From Chitinophagaceae bacterium (lineage in GTDB: Bacteria > Bacteroidota > Bacteroidia > Chitinophagales > Chitinophagaceae): 57,178 bases of DNA. Positions 9,351 to 16,010 of the stretch are shown in pieces; the first letter of the stretch is position 1, and each line of letters starts with the position of its first letter. The stretch covers positions 1 through 57,178 of the forward strand of contig JAEUVJ010000024.1 of assembly GCA_016787085.1 (NCBI GenBank), written 5' to 3'. A program made the translations under genes and the position numbers. The notes under the pieces are model-generated. The model was not told the origin of the DNA and did no database searches. It was given only the letters and a program-made list of their open reading frames with translations.

Positions 9351-9517
9351 ATTGGCGATGTGGCGGTATTTTGTGTTCCGTCTGCCCGGTGCTGCTGATT
9401 AAAGATACAAAAGTTCATTATTTATTCTGTTTCCCGGCGTTATTCATCGGCTGGAACTAAAGCCAATTAGCGAGCAAAAAGTTGAGAATATATTCGTGGC
9501 CCCGCCATATCACCAAT
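9351..9517. repeat. Palindromic intergenic element, copy 1
   Basis: The arms attggcgatgtggcgg (9351-9366) and ccgccatatcaccaat (9502-9517) are reverse complements at 14 of 16 positions. Just inside the right arm lies aagttgagaatatattcgt (9479-9497), which recurs exactly in the element near 11.5 kb, and just inside the left arm lies tatttt, also shared. The arms themselves differ from those of the other copy but pair within the copy. A tract like gcccggtgctgctgatt between the arms also has a counterpart in the other copy. Confidence 0.6.
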
Positions 9518-9576
9518 GAAGTATCAGCGATTCGTTGCTTTTGTTCACTTTTGTCTGCTGTTGCAAATTTTGTCTG

Positions 9577-10668
9577 TTAGTTCGTTGTAGCCTGGTGTTT
9601 GTATTCCGAATACGTAATAAACGTTTTTCCATCGTAAAGATAGAGGCCTGTTTCTCTCGTACCCACCCATAGATTCCCGATTTTATCCTCCAAAATTAAC
9701 CAAACCCCTAGATTGGGTAGTCCTTCTTTTGTGGTAAAACGAGTGAAAGATTTGCCATCGTAACGGCTAAGTCCAGCACCACCAAACCAAAGGTTTCCCT
9801 TTTTGTCTTCTATAATTCGGGCAACCATATCACCGGATAAGCCATCTTTTTTTGTAAAACTTGTAAATGATTTGCCATCATACCGATAGACCCCACCCCA
9901 ATTGCTGAACCAAATATTCCCGTTTTTGTCTTGCAATTGAGGCCAGGCCCAATTATGAGCTTTTGGCTTTGGCCCATTTTGAAATAGTTCCTTTAGTTTA
10001 ATGTTGATTACAGATTTACCATCATAACGATACACACCTTCAGTACCTCGTCCACCAAACCAAATGTTACCTGCTTTATCTTCTAAAATATGTTCCGCGT
10101 TATTGTTAGTGCTCATATAACCACCTGCGGCCTCAGTAATTATAAACGGAGTAAAGGATTTGCCATCGTAGATATAAACACCATCAACTGTTGCGAACCA
10201 TAGTTTTCCGCTTTTTGCTTGCATAATACTGAATACCCAATGCCTGGAGTTGCGATAGTTTTGATTCTTGTTGGGAGGCAGATTTTTTCGTAAAGGAATC
10301 TGGATTTTGGCAAATGTTTTACCATCGTAAAGACAAAGTCCTGCTTCAGTACCTATCCAGATTTTACCATCTTTATCTTCCAAAATGGAATAAATATTAT
10401 TACTGTTTAGCCCATCGGCCACTAAAAATTGCTTAAACGATTTACCGTCATATTTGTAAAGTCCATTTTCTGTGGTGCCGAACCAAAGATTACCAACTTT
10501 GTCCTGCAGAGCACATTGAACATTGCCATATCTGGGTGAGCCGATTGTTTTTATAAGTTTTGGATGATCTTTTGGTAAGTCTTTTTTAACTGGCCCGTTG
10601 CAGGCAGTGCCAAAAAATAATATTGTCAGAAAAGTAAAAACTTGCCTTTGTGAGAAATATTTTTTCAT
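9577..10668 (-). CDS. Propeller-repeat lipoprotein
   Basis: The protein has 363 residues. A lipoprotein signal ends at F-G-T-A-C with Cys23 as the lipidation site. The rest is seven or so repeats of about 40 residues of the form E-D-K-x-G-N-L-W-F-G-T ... G-L-Y-R-Y-D-G-K-S-F-T, the two-component-regulator propeller repeat. There is no Y_Y_Y domain, membrane segment or kinase part, so this is a free-standing sensor-type beta-propeller anchored in the outer or inner membrane. It resembles the repeat part of the two big sensors at 1-7 kb but with more regular repeats. It could bind a glycan, or act as partner of a separate signalling protein; nothing adjacent shows which. Confidence 0.8.
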   Translation of the reverse strand: MKKYFSQRQVFTFLTILFFGTACNGPVKKDLPKDHPKLIKTIGSPRYGNVQCALQDKVGNLWFGTTENGLYKYDGKSFKQFLVADGLNSNNIYSILEDKDGKIWIGTEAGLCLYDGKTFAKIQIPLRKNLPPNKNQNYRNSRHWVFSIMQAKSGKLWFATVDGVYIYDGKSFTPFIITEAAGGYMSTNNNAEHILEDKAGNIWFGGRGTEGVYRYDGKSVINIKLKELFQNGPKPKAHNWAWPQLQDKNGNIWFSNWGGVYRYDGKSFTSFTKKDGLSGDMVARIIEDKKGNLWFGGAGLSRYDGKSFTRFTTKEGLPNLGVWLILEDKIGNLWVGTRETGLYLYDGKTFITYSEYKHQATTN

Positions 10669-10810
10669 GGTCAGGAGAGATGAAGGATTTCAAAAAAATA
10701 GCAGCTTGATAATTTTGTGAAACCATAGAATTCAGCCCCCCTGTTATAGGCAGTTTTATTTCTTTTGGGTCACAGTTTCCACCTTGTCCGGATCAGTTAA
10801 TAATTTAAGT

Positions 10811-11284
10811 TTATTTAAGTTCTGAAAGTATTAATTTCTTTTGCTTAAATGTGTTCATTATTGCTTTTTCTCTTACTGTTGGATCGCTACTGTGTATTAG
10901 TTCAAAATATTCAACTGGCACAACTTGCCATGATAAACCATACTTATCTTTGCACCATCCACAAGGCCCTTCTTCTCCATTAGAAGTAAGTGCTTCCCAA
11001 TAGTAGTCAACCTCGTCCTGGTCTTTACAATTTATGACGAGTGATATAGCTTCGTTGAATTTAAACATTGGTCCTGCGGCAAGAATGGAAAATTCTACTC
11101 CCGCAAGTTCCATTACAGCAGTCGCAAAACTGCCATCATTGCCACTACCGTCGGCATTTGGCATATTTTCAAATAGCCGATAGTCTTTCAGTTTGCCATC
11201 TTTAAATATGGATAGATAATATTCAGCAACCGCTTTAGCATCTTTTTCAACCCAAAGACAAGGAGTGATTTTTTGATTGTTCAT
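10811..11284 (-). CDS. PhnB-like VOC family protein
   Basis: The protein has 157 residues with the PhnB/3-demethylubiquinone-9 methyltransferase-like pattern: an opening I-T-P-C-L-W-V-E with A-A-x-x-Y-Y-x-x-I-F, a middle E-F-x-x-L-A-A-G-P-x-F-x-F-N-E-A-I-S-L-V-I-N-C segment, and D-K-Y-G-L-S-W-Q-V-V-P near residue 118. Members adopt the vicinal-oxygen-chelate fold; most have no proven substrate, and the methyltransferase label in databases is inherited. It is a cytoplasmic protein. It stands alone downstream of the second palindromic element. The start at 11284 fits the family N-terminus. Confidence 0.85.
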   Translation of the reverse strand: MNNQKITPCLWVEKDAKAVAEYYLSIFKDGKLKDYRLFENMPNADGSGNDGSFATAVMELAGVEFSILAAGPMFKFNEAISLVINCKDQDEVDYYWEALTSNGEEGPCGWCKDKYGLSWQVVPVEYFELIHSSDPTVREKAIMNTFKQKKLILSELK

Positions 11285-11655
11285 TGTATATGATTTTTGA
11301 TTGTTATTAGTTAGTCCTTTAATTTTCTATGTTGTTTAAAATCCGTTGAGAGAAGCATAATGAACTTTTAGTTATTTTTAATAAACATTGATTGTCTTGT
11401 TGTGTCGCCTTAGAATTGCCTACAACGGACAGAGCTTGCTGCTGTGCTGGTATTTTATAATGTCCAGCCCGGAGCCGCTGCCGATTGAAAAACTGATGAT
11501 GAAGATAACAACAAAAGCTGATAGAATTCCGTCAGCTGGATATGGGCTGATAGCGATATGAAGTTGAGAATATATTCGTCTGCCAGCATAGCAGCAAACT
11601 CCCTGTTATGCGTTCGCCCTTGTCGCATTCCCGCATTGAAGTCTGTAAATGTTAG
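11285..11655. other. Intergenic region holding palindromic element copy 2
   Basis: No gene is supported in this 371-base gap. Its right half, 11432-11601, is the second copy of the palindromic element. The left part is very AT-rich (11285-11400) and probably carries the promoter of the PhnB-like gene, though no full TAnnTTTG box was found close to its start. Confidence 0.6.
11432..11601. repeat. Palindromic intergenic element, copy 2
   Basis: The arms gagcttgctgctgtgctgg (11432-11450) and ccagcatagcagcaaactc (11583-11601) pair at 17 of 19 positions. The left arm is followed by tatttt and the right arm is preceded, three bases away, by aagttgagaatatattcgt (11561-11579), both as in copy 1 near 9.4 kb. 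The arm sequences are unrelated to those of copy 1, so the pairing rather than the sequence is conserved. Confidence 0.65.
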
Positions 11656-12252
11656 TTACGCCAACTCAAATTCTTCACAGTCAATTCTGACATCTTTTGA
11701 CAGCAGTTTTTGGTTTAGCAAATTACAATAAGGTTTTTCATTTTTCATTGTATAGTTAGTGCAATTATAGCAGGTTCTTTGTACACTTATTATTTCCTGT
11801 TTGTTTAAGAGTAATATTAAGTTTGAGATGTTCTCCCATAATATCAATTTGTCTGTTTCAGTCGCACTTGTAAGTATTTCTGTAATAGGGTTTGCAAAAT
11901 TTTCTGTTGCTGAAACAATTTTCTTACCCGAAGCAGTTAATTGGATAGTGTAACTTCTTGTGTCATTACGGTCTGCAATTTTTTTTATTAAGTTTTTTTG
12001 CTCCAAGGTTTTTATTGCGTCGCTGATTGTAGGCTTTGTAAAATTAAATTCCTGTGCAAGATAACTTACCGTTGTTTTGTCTGCTGAATGATACTGGATG
12101 AAAATGAGTAATTGTATTTGTATTGGGCTTAAGCTATGCTCTTTTGCTTTTTCCCATAGCAAAATTCTAAAAACCTGTGATAGCCTTTCAAGCCCGGCAA
12201 CTATTTTATTGCTAAGGTTTGAATTTTGATTTATAAGATTGAATACCGACAT
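11656..12252 (-). CDS. MarR family regulator with C-terminal four-cysteine tail
   Basis: From the ATG at 12252 the protein has 198 residues; a GTG at 12264 is an alternative start that overlaps the upstream gene. Residues 20-150 form a MarR winged helix-turn-helix: recognition region F-T-K-P-T-I-S-D-A-I-K-T-L-E at about 71-84 and wing D-R-N-D-T-R-S at 94-100. A tail after the last helix has Cys161, Cys164, Cys176 and Cys192 in the spacing C-x2-C-x11-C-x15-C. That tail is absent from ordinary MarR proteins and suggests a metal or iron-sulfur site. It is the last gene of the protoglobin operon, so it likely represses its own operon at the palindrome found at 13495-13509 and senses a redox or gaseous signal. 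Confidence 0.8.
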   Translation of the reverse strand: MSVFNLINQNSNLSNKIVAGLERLSQVFRILLWEKAKEHSLSPIQIQLLIFIQYHSADKTTVSYLAQEFNFTKPTISDAIKTLEQKNLIKKIADRNDTRSYTIQLTASGKKIVSATENFANPITEILTSATETDKLILWENISNLILLLNKQEIISVQRTCYNCTNYTMKNEKPYCNLLNQKLLSKDVRIDCEEFELA

Positions 12253-12257
12253 AATTT

Positions 12258-12506
12258 TTAACACTCTGAATATGATGCTGCAAAAATACCATTTACGGCT
12301 GTAATTGTTTCTAATGCAATTTTCAAGCCGTCCTGCATTTCCATATAAGGCTTTTCTGCGATTAGGTCTATTGACTTAATTAAGCCCTCTGCTCTTATAA
12401 GCCCGTTATTGTCTAAAAGCATTGCCACTTTGGTTTTAGCTTCCATACAATTAGAAAGTATATCAATAAATGTTGCGTTGCATTTTAAAGTATTTCTGCT
12501 GTCCAT
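12258..12506 (-). CDS. Small protein of unknown function in the protoglobin operon
   Basis: The protein has 82 residues from the ATG at 12506, which lies 8 bases after the stop of the DUF2024 gene; an upstream in-frame start would overlap that gene. I do not recognise the family. The pattern of short strands with N-N-G-L-I-R-A-E-G-L-I and M-Q-D-G-L-K-I-A-L-E-T-I looks like a small SH3-like beta-barrel. There are three cysteines, one of them at the very C-terminus. No signal or membrane segment is present. Its stop is 5 bases before the MarR ATG, so it is surely cotranscribed. Confidence 0.6.
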   Translation of the reverse strand: MDSRNTLKCNATFIDILSNCMEAKTKVAMLLDNNGLIRAEGLIKSIDLIAEKPYMEMQDGLKIALETITAVNGIFAASYSEC

Positions 12507-12514
12507 AGTTAAGA

Positions 12515-12778
12515 TTAGTTGCAACCCTGCATTTCAATAATGTAATACCCCTTCTGTTCAATAGCTGAAACCATTTCTTCTGAAGCAGTTTCAATGTGGC
12601 AAAAACTACACTCTTTAGCTGATAGCGGTTGCCCTGATTGGTCTTTTGTTATTAAATATTCTTTTCCGTATTGATGGATGATGGTTTCATCCATTATTTC
12701 TGATGGTGCTACAATGTCAAAGTGCATAATAGCTCCGTTTGATTTTGTAACATAAGTATCCCAAACAGCTACTTTCAT
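12515..12778 (-). CDS. DUF2024 family protein
   Basis: From the ATG at 12778 the protein has 87 residues and begins M-K-V-A-V-W-D-T-Y-V, the signature opening of DUF2024; an upstream in-frame ATG would add 23 unrelated residues. The family fold is small alpha/beta; its function is not known. A C-S-F-C-H-I-E segment and a C-terminal G-C-N give several cysteines, and family members keep the C-x-x-C-H region. It sits between the protoglobin and the small 82-residue protein, in the same direction. Confidence 0.8.
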   Translation of the reverse strand: MKVAVWDTYVTKSNGAIMHFDIVAPSEIMDETIIHQYGKEYLITKDQSGQPLSAKECSFCHIETASEEMVSAIEQKGYYIIEMQGCN

Positions 12779-12879
12779 TTTTATAATTTTGATTTTAGGA
12801 ACAAGAATATGAATAGCCAAATAATGCCTTTGATAAGAAAAAAACAAAACCCGGCTATTCCCATTCTTGTAATATTTTT

Positions 12880-13458
12880 TTAAAATTCATTTTTGTTGAT
12901 GTAAGGGTATGTCCAAAGAATAACGGTCAATGTAACTGCTTTAAACCAAGCTGCATACATTGCCTCCACTGCGGCTGTATCATGCCCTTTTCTGGCTAAG
13001 AAACCTTTAATTGTTGCTGTGATTGGGAAAATAAAAGCAACCATGTAGCGGTAATGGATAATAGGAACAGTGTCCACATTATCTGTTTTATTTTTCTTAA
13101 TGCTGTGATGACGCAAAGCAATTTCATGTTGGTAATTAAGCCAATCTTGGTCATATGGCTTGTTGCATAAATCCATAATCCATTGCCCAAACCTTGCCCT
13201 TACTGCTGTGAGATAGTCCATGTTTGGCTGTCCGTTTTTGGTAAAGTAATGTACCAAATGTTCGTTGCCACCTACAAAGCCATACCACAAGTCAAGCACA
13301 TCATTAGTCTGGTCTTTTAATACTTCACCAGCAAGGCGAAGATTTTTTTCATCGTCTTCTGTGAATAGCACTGTTTTTTTAAGGAGTGCAAGGTCTGCAA
13401 TGCTTACAGGTGATTGCCCTACTTGTCCGTAGGTGTAACCTTTGATTTGCTCTGTCAT
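12880..13458 (-). CDS. Protoglobin family haem protein
   Basis: The protein has 192 residues, the usual size of single-domain protoglobins (PF11563). The family pattern is present: an N-terminal helix with G-Y-T-Y-G, D-L-W-Y-G-F-V at about 56-62, and W-L-N-Y-Q-H-E-I-A-L-R-H-H at 106-118, which holds the candidate proximal haem histidine. Protoglobins bind O2, CO and NO; some sense, some detoxify. There is no fused output domain here. It is the first gene of a four-gene operon with DUF2024, a small protein and a Cys-tailed MarR, and its promoter carries a candidate operator, which suggests a gas- or redox-responsive unit. Confidence 0.85.
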   Translation of the reverse strand: MTEQIKGYTYGQVGQSPVSIADLALLKKTVLFTEDDEKNLRLAGEVLKDQTNDVLDLWYGFVGGNEHLVHYFTKNGQPNMDYLTAVRARFGQWIMDLCNKPYDQDWLNYQHEIALRHHSIKKNKTDNVDTVPIIHYRYMVAFIFPITATIKGFLARKGHDTAAVEAMYAAWFKAVTLTVILWTYPYINKNEF

Positions 13459-13486
13459 TTTAAACTTTTAAATGTGAATAACAGAA

Positions 13487-13509
13487 CAAATATAGTAAGG
13501 ATTCCTAAC
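13487..13509 (-). promoter_or_regulatory. -7 box and candidate MarR operator of the protoglobin operon
   Basis: On the minus strand TATATTTG occupies 13487-13494, matching TAnnTTTG, about 30 bases before the start codon at 13458. Directly next to it, at 13495-13509, lies gtaaggattcctaac, an imperfect palindrome with 6 of 7 paired positions around its central base. The palindrome sits between the -7 and -33 positions, where a MarR dimer would block RNA polymerase. The operon encodes its own MarR protein. Confidence 0.55.
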
Positions 13510-13831
13510 TAAAATAAAAAATGACAATTTTTTTTAAAACTTGTCAGAAATAGTTTATATAGGTGGTGAGTGGGCTTGGTATTTTTGAAATAGAGTGAAG
13601 CCAAATTTCGGAGAGTGTTCAATAGGGTGACGCATAACGCCTGTATTGGCGCTAGTATCCGAAGCTACAAAAAAATCAAATACCTGGCTTTCAGACAGAT
13701 GATATTATACGTTCTTTATTTACCAGTTGCTTCAATACACGATACTAAACGAGTAGTAAGTATATGTAAGCGTTTGTATCCGTAAGTAACTGTTCTGAAA
13801 GCACGGTTCCTGGTGACCTCTTTATAAAGAC

Positions 13832-13866
13832 AAAAAACCTGCAGCAGGACTTTATCCTGCTGCAGG
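13832..13866 (-). terminator. Rho-independent terminator of the cytochrome c gene
   Basis: The arms cctgcagcagga (13838-13849) and tcctgctgcagg (13855-13866) pair perfectly over 12 bp with a 5-base loop. On the minus strand the stem is followed by six T residues (13832-13837). Confidence 0.85.
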
Positions 13867-13875
13867 CTGTATGAT

Positions 13876-13913
13876 CAATGCCATGGATTGTAGCAAAACA
13901 ATCCATGGCATTG
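13876..13913. repeat. Perfect 16-bp hairpin between cytochrome c and its terminator
   Basis: The arms caatgccatggattgt (13876-13891) and acaatccatggcattg (13898-13913) pair perfectly around a 6-base loop. There is no T-run on either side. It lies in the 3' untranslated region of the cytochrome c transcript, ten bases ahead of the terminator stem. Confidence 0.75.
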
Positions 13914-13954
13914 AATGAACTGCTAACCGTTAACGGGCAACAGCGAACCTGTTT

Positions 13955-14542
13955 TTATAATTCATTCGGCGCTTTCGGCCCCGGCACTACATTGCGCACC
14001 GGTTTGGTAGATTTCAGAAAAGCAAAGATGGCTTTGATATCCGTATCGCTGAAATTCTTATATACGAACCAGGGCATGGGCGGCAATAAAGGGCGGGCTT
14101 CTTTCAATCCTTTTGATTTGCCTTCACGTATCGCACGGAAGAACTGTTCTTCTGTCCAGTTGCCGATACCTGTCTCATCAGAGCTGATATTGGCGGCATA
14201 AGATTGTCCCCAGGGGCCGATAGCGGAAGTAAAGGAGAACAATACCCATCCGTCTTTCAGGGCGTCTTTATTGGTTCCGCCCGTCGGGAAGTCGGAAGGA
14301 TGACCACCGAAGCGGCGCTCCATGATCAGTTCAGGTCCGTTGGGCCCGTGTTGCATGGGTGAGTGACAGTCGTCGCAACCCACGGCATTGACCAAATAAC
14401 TACCGCGTTTGATCAGGCTATCCTGGCTTAGCGCTACTTCTTCTTTTCCTTCAGCCTGTTTGGCTTCTGTATTGGTGCAGGCTACTACAGCGAATGATAT
14501 GGCAGTGGTGACCAGCGCCAGTATCAGGAACGTTTTTTTCAT
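13955..14542 (-). CDS. Mono-haem cytochrome c lipoprotein
   Basis: The protein has 195 residues. The signal ends at F-A-V-V-A-C with Cys22 as likely lipidation site. One haem motif, C-D-D-C-H, is at 56-60; the distal methionine is probably Met156 in P-L-L-P-P-M-P-W. The spacing and the S-x-x-A-N-I-S-x-D-x-x-G-I-G-x-W-T segment match the class of c-type cytochromes that accompany alcohol or aldehyde dehydrogenases, though no dehydrogenase is near. It would act in the periplasm, attached to a membrane. It is downstream of the DUF1772-like gene with a 30-base gap, likely one operon, and ends at a strong terminator. Confidence 0.85.
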   Translation of the reverse strand: MKKTFLILALVTTAISFAVVACTNTEAKQAEGKEEVALSQDSLIKRGSYLVNAVGCDDCHSPMQHGPNGPELIMERRFGGHPSDFPTGGTNKDALKDGWVLFSFTSAIGPWGQSYAANISSDETGIGNWTEEQFFRAIREGKSKGLKEARPLLPPMPWFVYKNFSDTDIKAIFAFLKSTKPVRNVVPGPKAPNEL

Positions 14543-14572
14543 TGTTCTGATTTTTATGGTTGAAAGGTTTAA

Positions 14573-15040
14573 TTACAATCCGAATACAAGACCAACAAGC
14601 AGGCTGACAAAGCCAATGATATTGGCCGCCTGCCTGATGTTATATACAGAGAACCATTTGCTGCGATACTCCTGCCAGTTAGCAGGGTAATCGGCGGCTG
14701 TCCATGAATTGATCACATCATTGAGCGGTATATTCCCTTTTAATGCCAGGGTGATATCCGCTACAAGGGCTACCAGGGCTATCACGGTGCAGATGAAAAG
14801 AATGCCCGATGGATTGGTAACGCAAAAAGCGGTCAGCAGACACGAAGCTGCCAGCGCCAGGTAATACACGCCGGATAAAGAACTGCGCAGGTTGCGGTCT
14901 AATAATTTTCTTGACTCGATATAAGTAGCCGGTTGCATATTCTTCATCACGTTCGACATGGCCAGGATATAGAACAGGCTCTGGCTAACGACAATGGCAT
15001 ACAGTGCCAGGGTGATGAATAAAGAGATCTTGATCGCCAT
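14573..15040 (-). CDS. DUF1772-like four-helix membrane protein
   Basis: The protein has 155 residues with four predicted membrane helices (about 7-28, 60-75, 80-98 and 138-155). Between helices 3 and 4 it has N-I-P-L-N-D-V-I-N-S-W and, further on, W-x-x-Y-R-x-K-W-x-x-x-N-x-x-R, the pattern of the DUF1772/anthrone-oxygenase-like family. In that family most bacterial members have no tested function. It precedes the cytochrome c gene by 30 bases on the same strand, so the two are likely cotranscribed. Confidence 0.7.
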   Translation of the reverse strand: MAIKISLFITLALYAIVVSQSLFYILAMSNVMKNMQPATYIESRKLLDRNLRSSLSGVYYLALAASCLLTAFCVTNPSGILFICTVIALVALVADITLALKGNIPLNDVINSWTAADYPANWQEYRSKWFSVYNIRQAANIIGFVSLLVGLVFGL

Positions 15041-15441
15041 AAGTATAAGGTTTAAGGTCTGGTTTTTAATTACGGTGCAAATTAGGCCCGTGACAGGCGG
15101 GTGACAATGGGATGCTGCGCAAACTGTAGTAATCTGCGTATGAATTGAGACTTGCTTTTGGGGGATAAAAGGGGCTGACTAATTAGTGCTGTCATCCTTC
15201 GACAAGCTCAGGATGACAAAGGGTGACAAGGATGATAGTTTAATTGTCAATATCCCGATAACCTCAATATGACGATCAAACTTGCTTTTAGTCAGCCTCT
15301 TTGTTATCTGCACTTATCTTAAACCCTAAAAATATATCACGCCACGACGCAACGTCCTTGCAGATCACTCTTTTTGTAGCGCCTTTATGCCGCAGCGTGA
15401 AAAAATACTTTTGCGATAGCCTCTGATATCGTTGTGATCAT
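15041..15441. other. Intergenic region with a MITE-like repeat
   Basis: No gene is supported in this 401-base gap. It holds the inverted-repeat element at 15168-15302. The flank near 15440 is the 3' side of the SxtJ-like gene, and the flank near 15041 is the promoter side of the DUF1772-like gene. Confidence 0.6.
15168..15302. mobile_element. MITE-like element with terminal inverted repeats
   Basis: The ends aaaggggctgactaa (15168-15182) and ttagtcagcctcttt (15288-15302) are reverse complements at 14 of 15 positions, 135 bp outer to outer. Inside is a hairpin, gtcatcct ... aggatgac (15191-15216), joined by ccttcgacaagctcagg, a sequence I recall as widely repeated in bacterial genomes. An acttgctttt direct repeat lies near both ends. 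There is no ORF. It could be a non-autonomous transposon relic. Confidence 0.45.
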
Positions 15442-15801
15442 TTACCAGGTCTTTTCAAATGAGCTCTTATCCATCTTCCTGTTCACATCGGTAAAGTAAG
15501 AGTTGTATTTGCGGGAGAGCATCAGCGGGTCTTTGTGAAAGAGCCGGCTGATCAATGCAAGGGGGAAAAGAAAGAGAAAGAAGACAAGGGTCAGCAGAAC
15601 GTTGGGCATGATATAACCCAGGAGTTGAGCCAGCTTCATCCACGCCCATTCTATTTTTTTGCTTAAATAAGCCGAAGCTGCCCCGGTGATGCCAACGGCG
15701 AGAGAAACATAAACGGCCCATTTCCAGCCAAAGAGCAGGTACATAATGAGGAATCCCATTGAAATGACCAGTATCGTTGTACGGGATGTATCTTTTTTCA
15801 T
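15442..15801 (-). CDS. SxtJ family membrane protein
   Basis: The protein has 119 residues with three or four predicted membrane helices (about 9-26, 28-46 and 60-85). The C-terminal part reads F-P-L-A-L-I-S-R-L-F-H-K-D-P-L, the conserved segment of SxtJ-like proteins, which are named for a gene of the saxitoxin cluster but are widespread and of unknown function. It follows the DUF5989 gene by 7 bases, and both follow the carbamoyltransferase, so the three form one unit. It probably is a membrane partner of the carbamoyltransferase. Confidence 0.75.
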   Translation of the reverse strand: MKKDTSRTTILVISMGFLIMYLLFGWKWAVYVSLAVGITGAASAYLSKKIEWAWMKLAQLLGYIMPNVLLTLVFFLFLFPLALISRLFHKDPLMLSRKYNSYFTDVNRKMDKSSFEKTW

Positions 15802-15808
15802 ACCGGCA

Positions 15809-15958
15809 TCAGAATAATGAATAAATAAAAGGAGCTACTGAACTGGCGCCACCGAGAATGATGAGCAGGCCAAACAGTAAAAGAATAATGATGACCGGAG
15901 CCAGCCAGAACTTTTTTCGTTCTTTCAGAAAATTCCAGAGGTCTTTTAAGAATTCCAT
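15809..15958 (-). CDS. DUF5989 small membrane protein
   Basis: The protein has 49 residues from the ATG at 15958. It starts M-E-F-L-K-D-L-W-N-F-L-K-E-R-K-K-F-W-L-A-P, typical of DUF5989, followed by one membrane helix rich in Ile and Leu and a short G-G-A-S-S-V-A-P-F-I-Y tail. A longer reading from an upstream start would overlap the carbamoyltransferase and add residues not seen in the family. DUF5989 genes regularly sit between a carbamoyltransferase and an SxtJ gene, as here. Confidence 0.75.
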   Translation of the reverse strand: MEFLKDLWNFLKERKKFWLAPVIIILLLFGLLIILGGASSVAPFIYSLF

Positions 15959-16010
15959 TTGATGCGTATAATAACAGTGCAAACTTACTTGAATATCCTG
16001 TATGTATCGC

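Larger units (their letters stand above)
13459..13954. other. Intergenic region with promoter and two hairpins
   Basis: This 496-base region holds the promoter and operator of the protoglobin operon at its left end, and the terminator and a second perfect hairpin downstream of the cytochrome c gene at its right end. The middle (about 13520-13830) contains no gene or clear repeat; a short inverted repeat around gcctgtattggcgc lies near 13650. Confidence 0.6.

Noticed and set aside
9327..9576. Standard integron attC site
   Set aside because: The palindrome is longer than usual and its ends do not match the GTTRRRY/RYYYAAC cores; no integrase gene is in the window.
13620..13660. Possible third copy of the palindromic element, from gcataacgcctgtattggcgc
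   Set aside because: It has a short inverted repeat but lacks the shared core aagttgagaatatattcgt and the tatttt box, so it was not counted.
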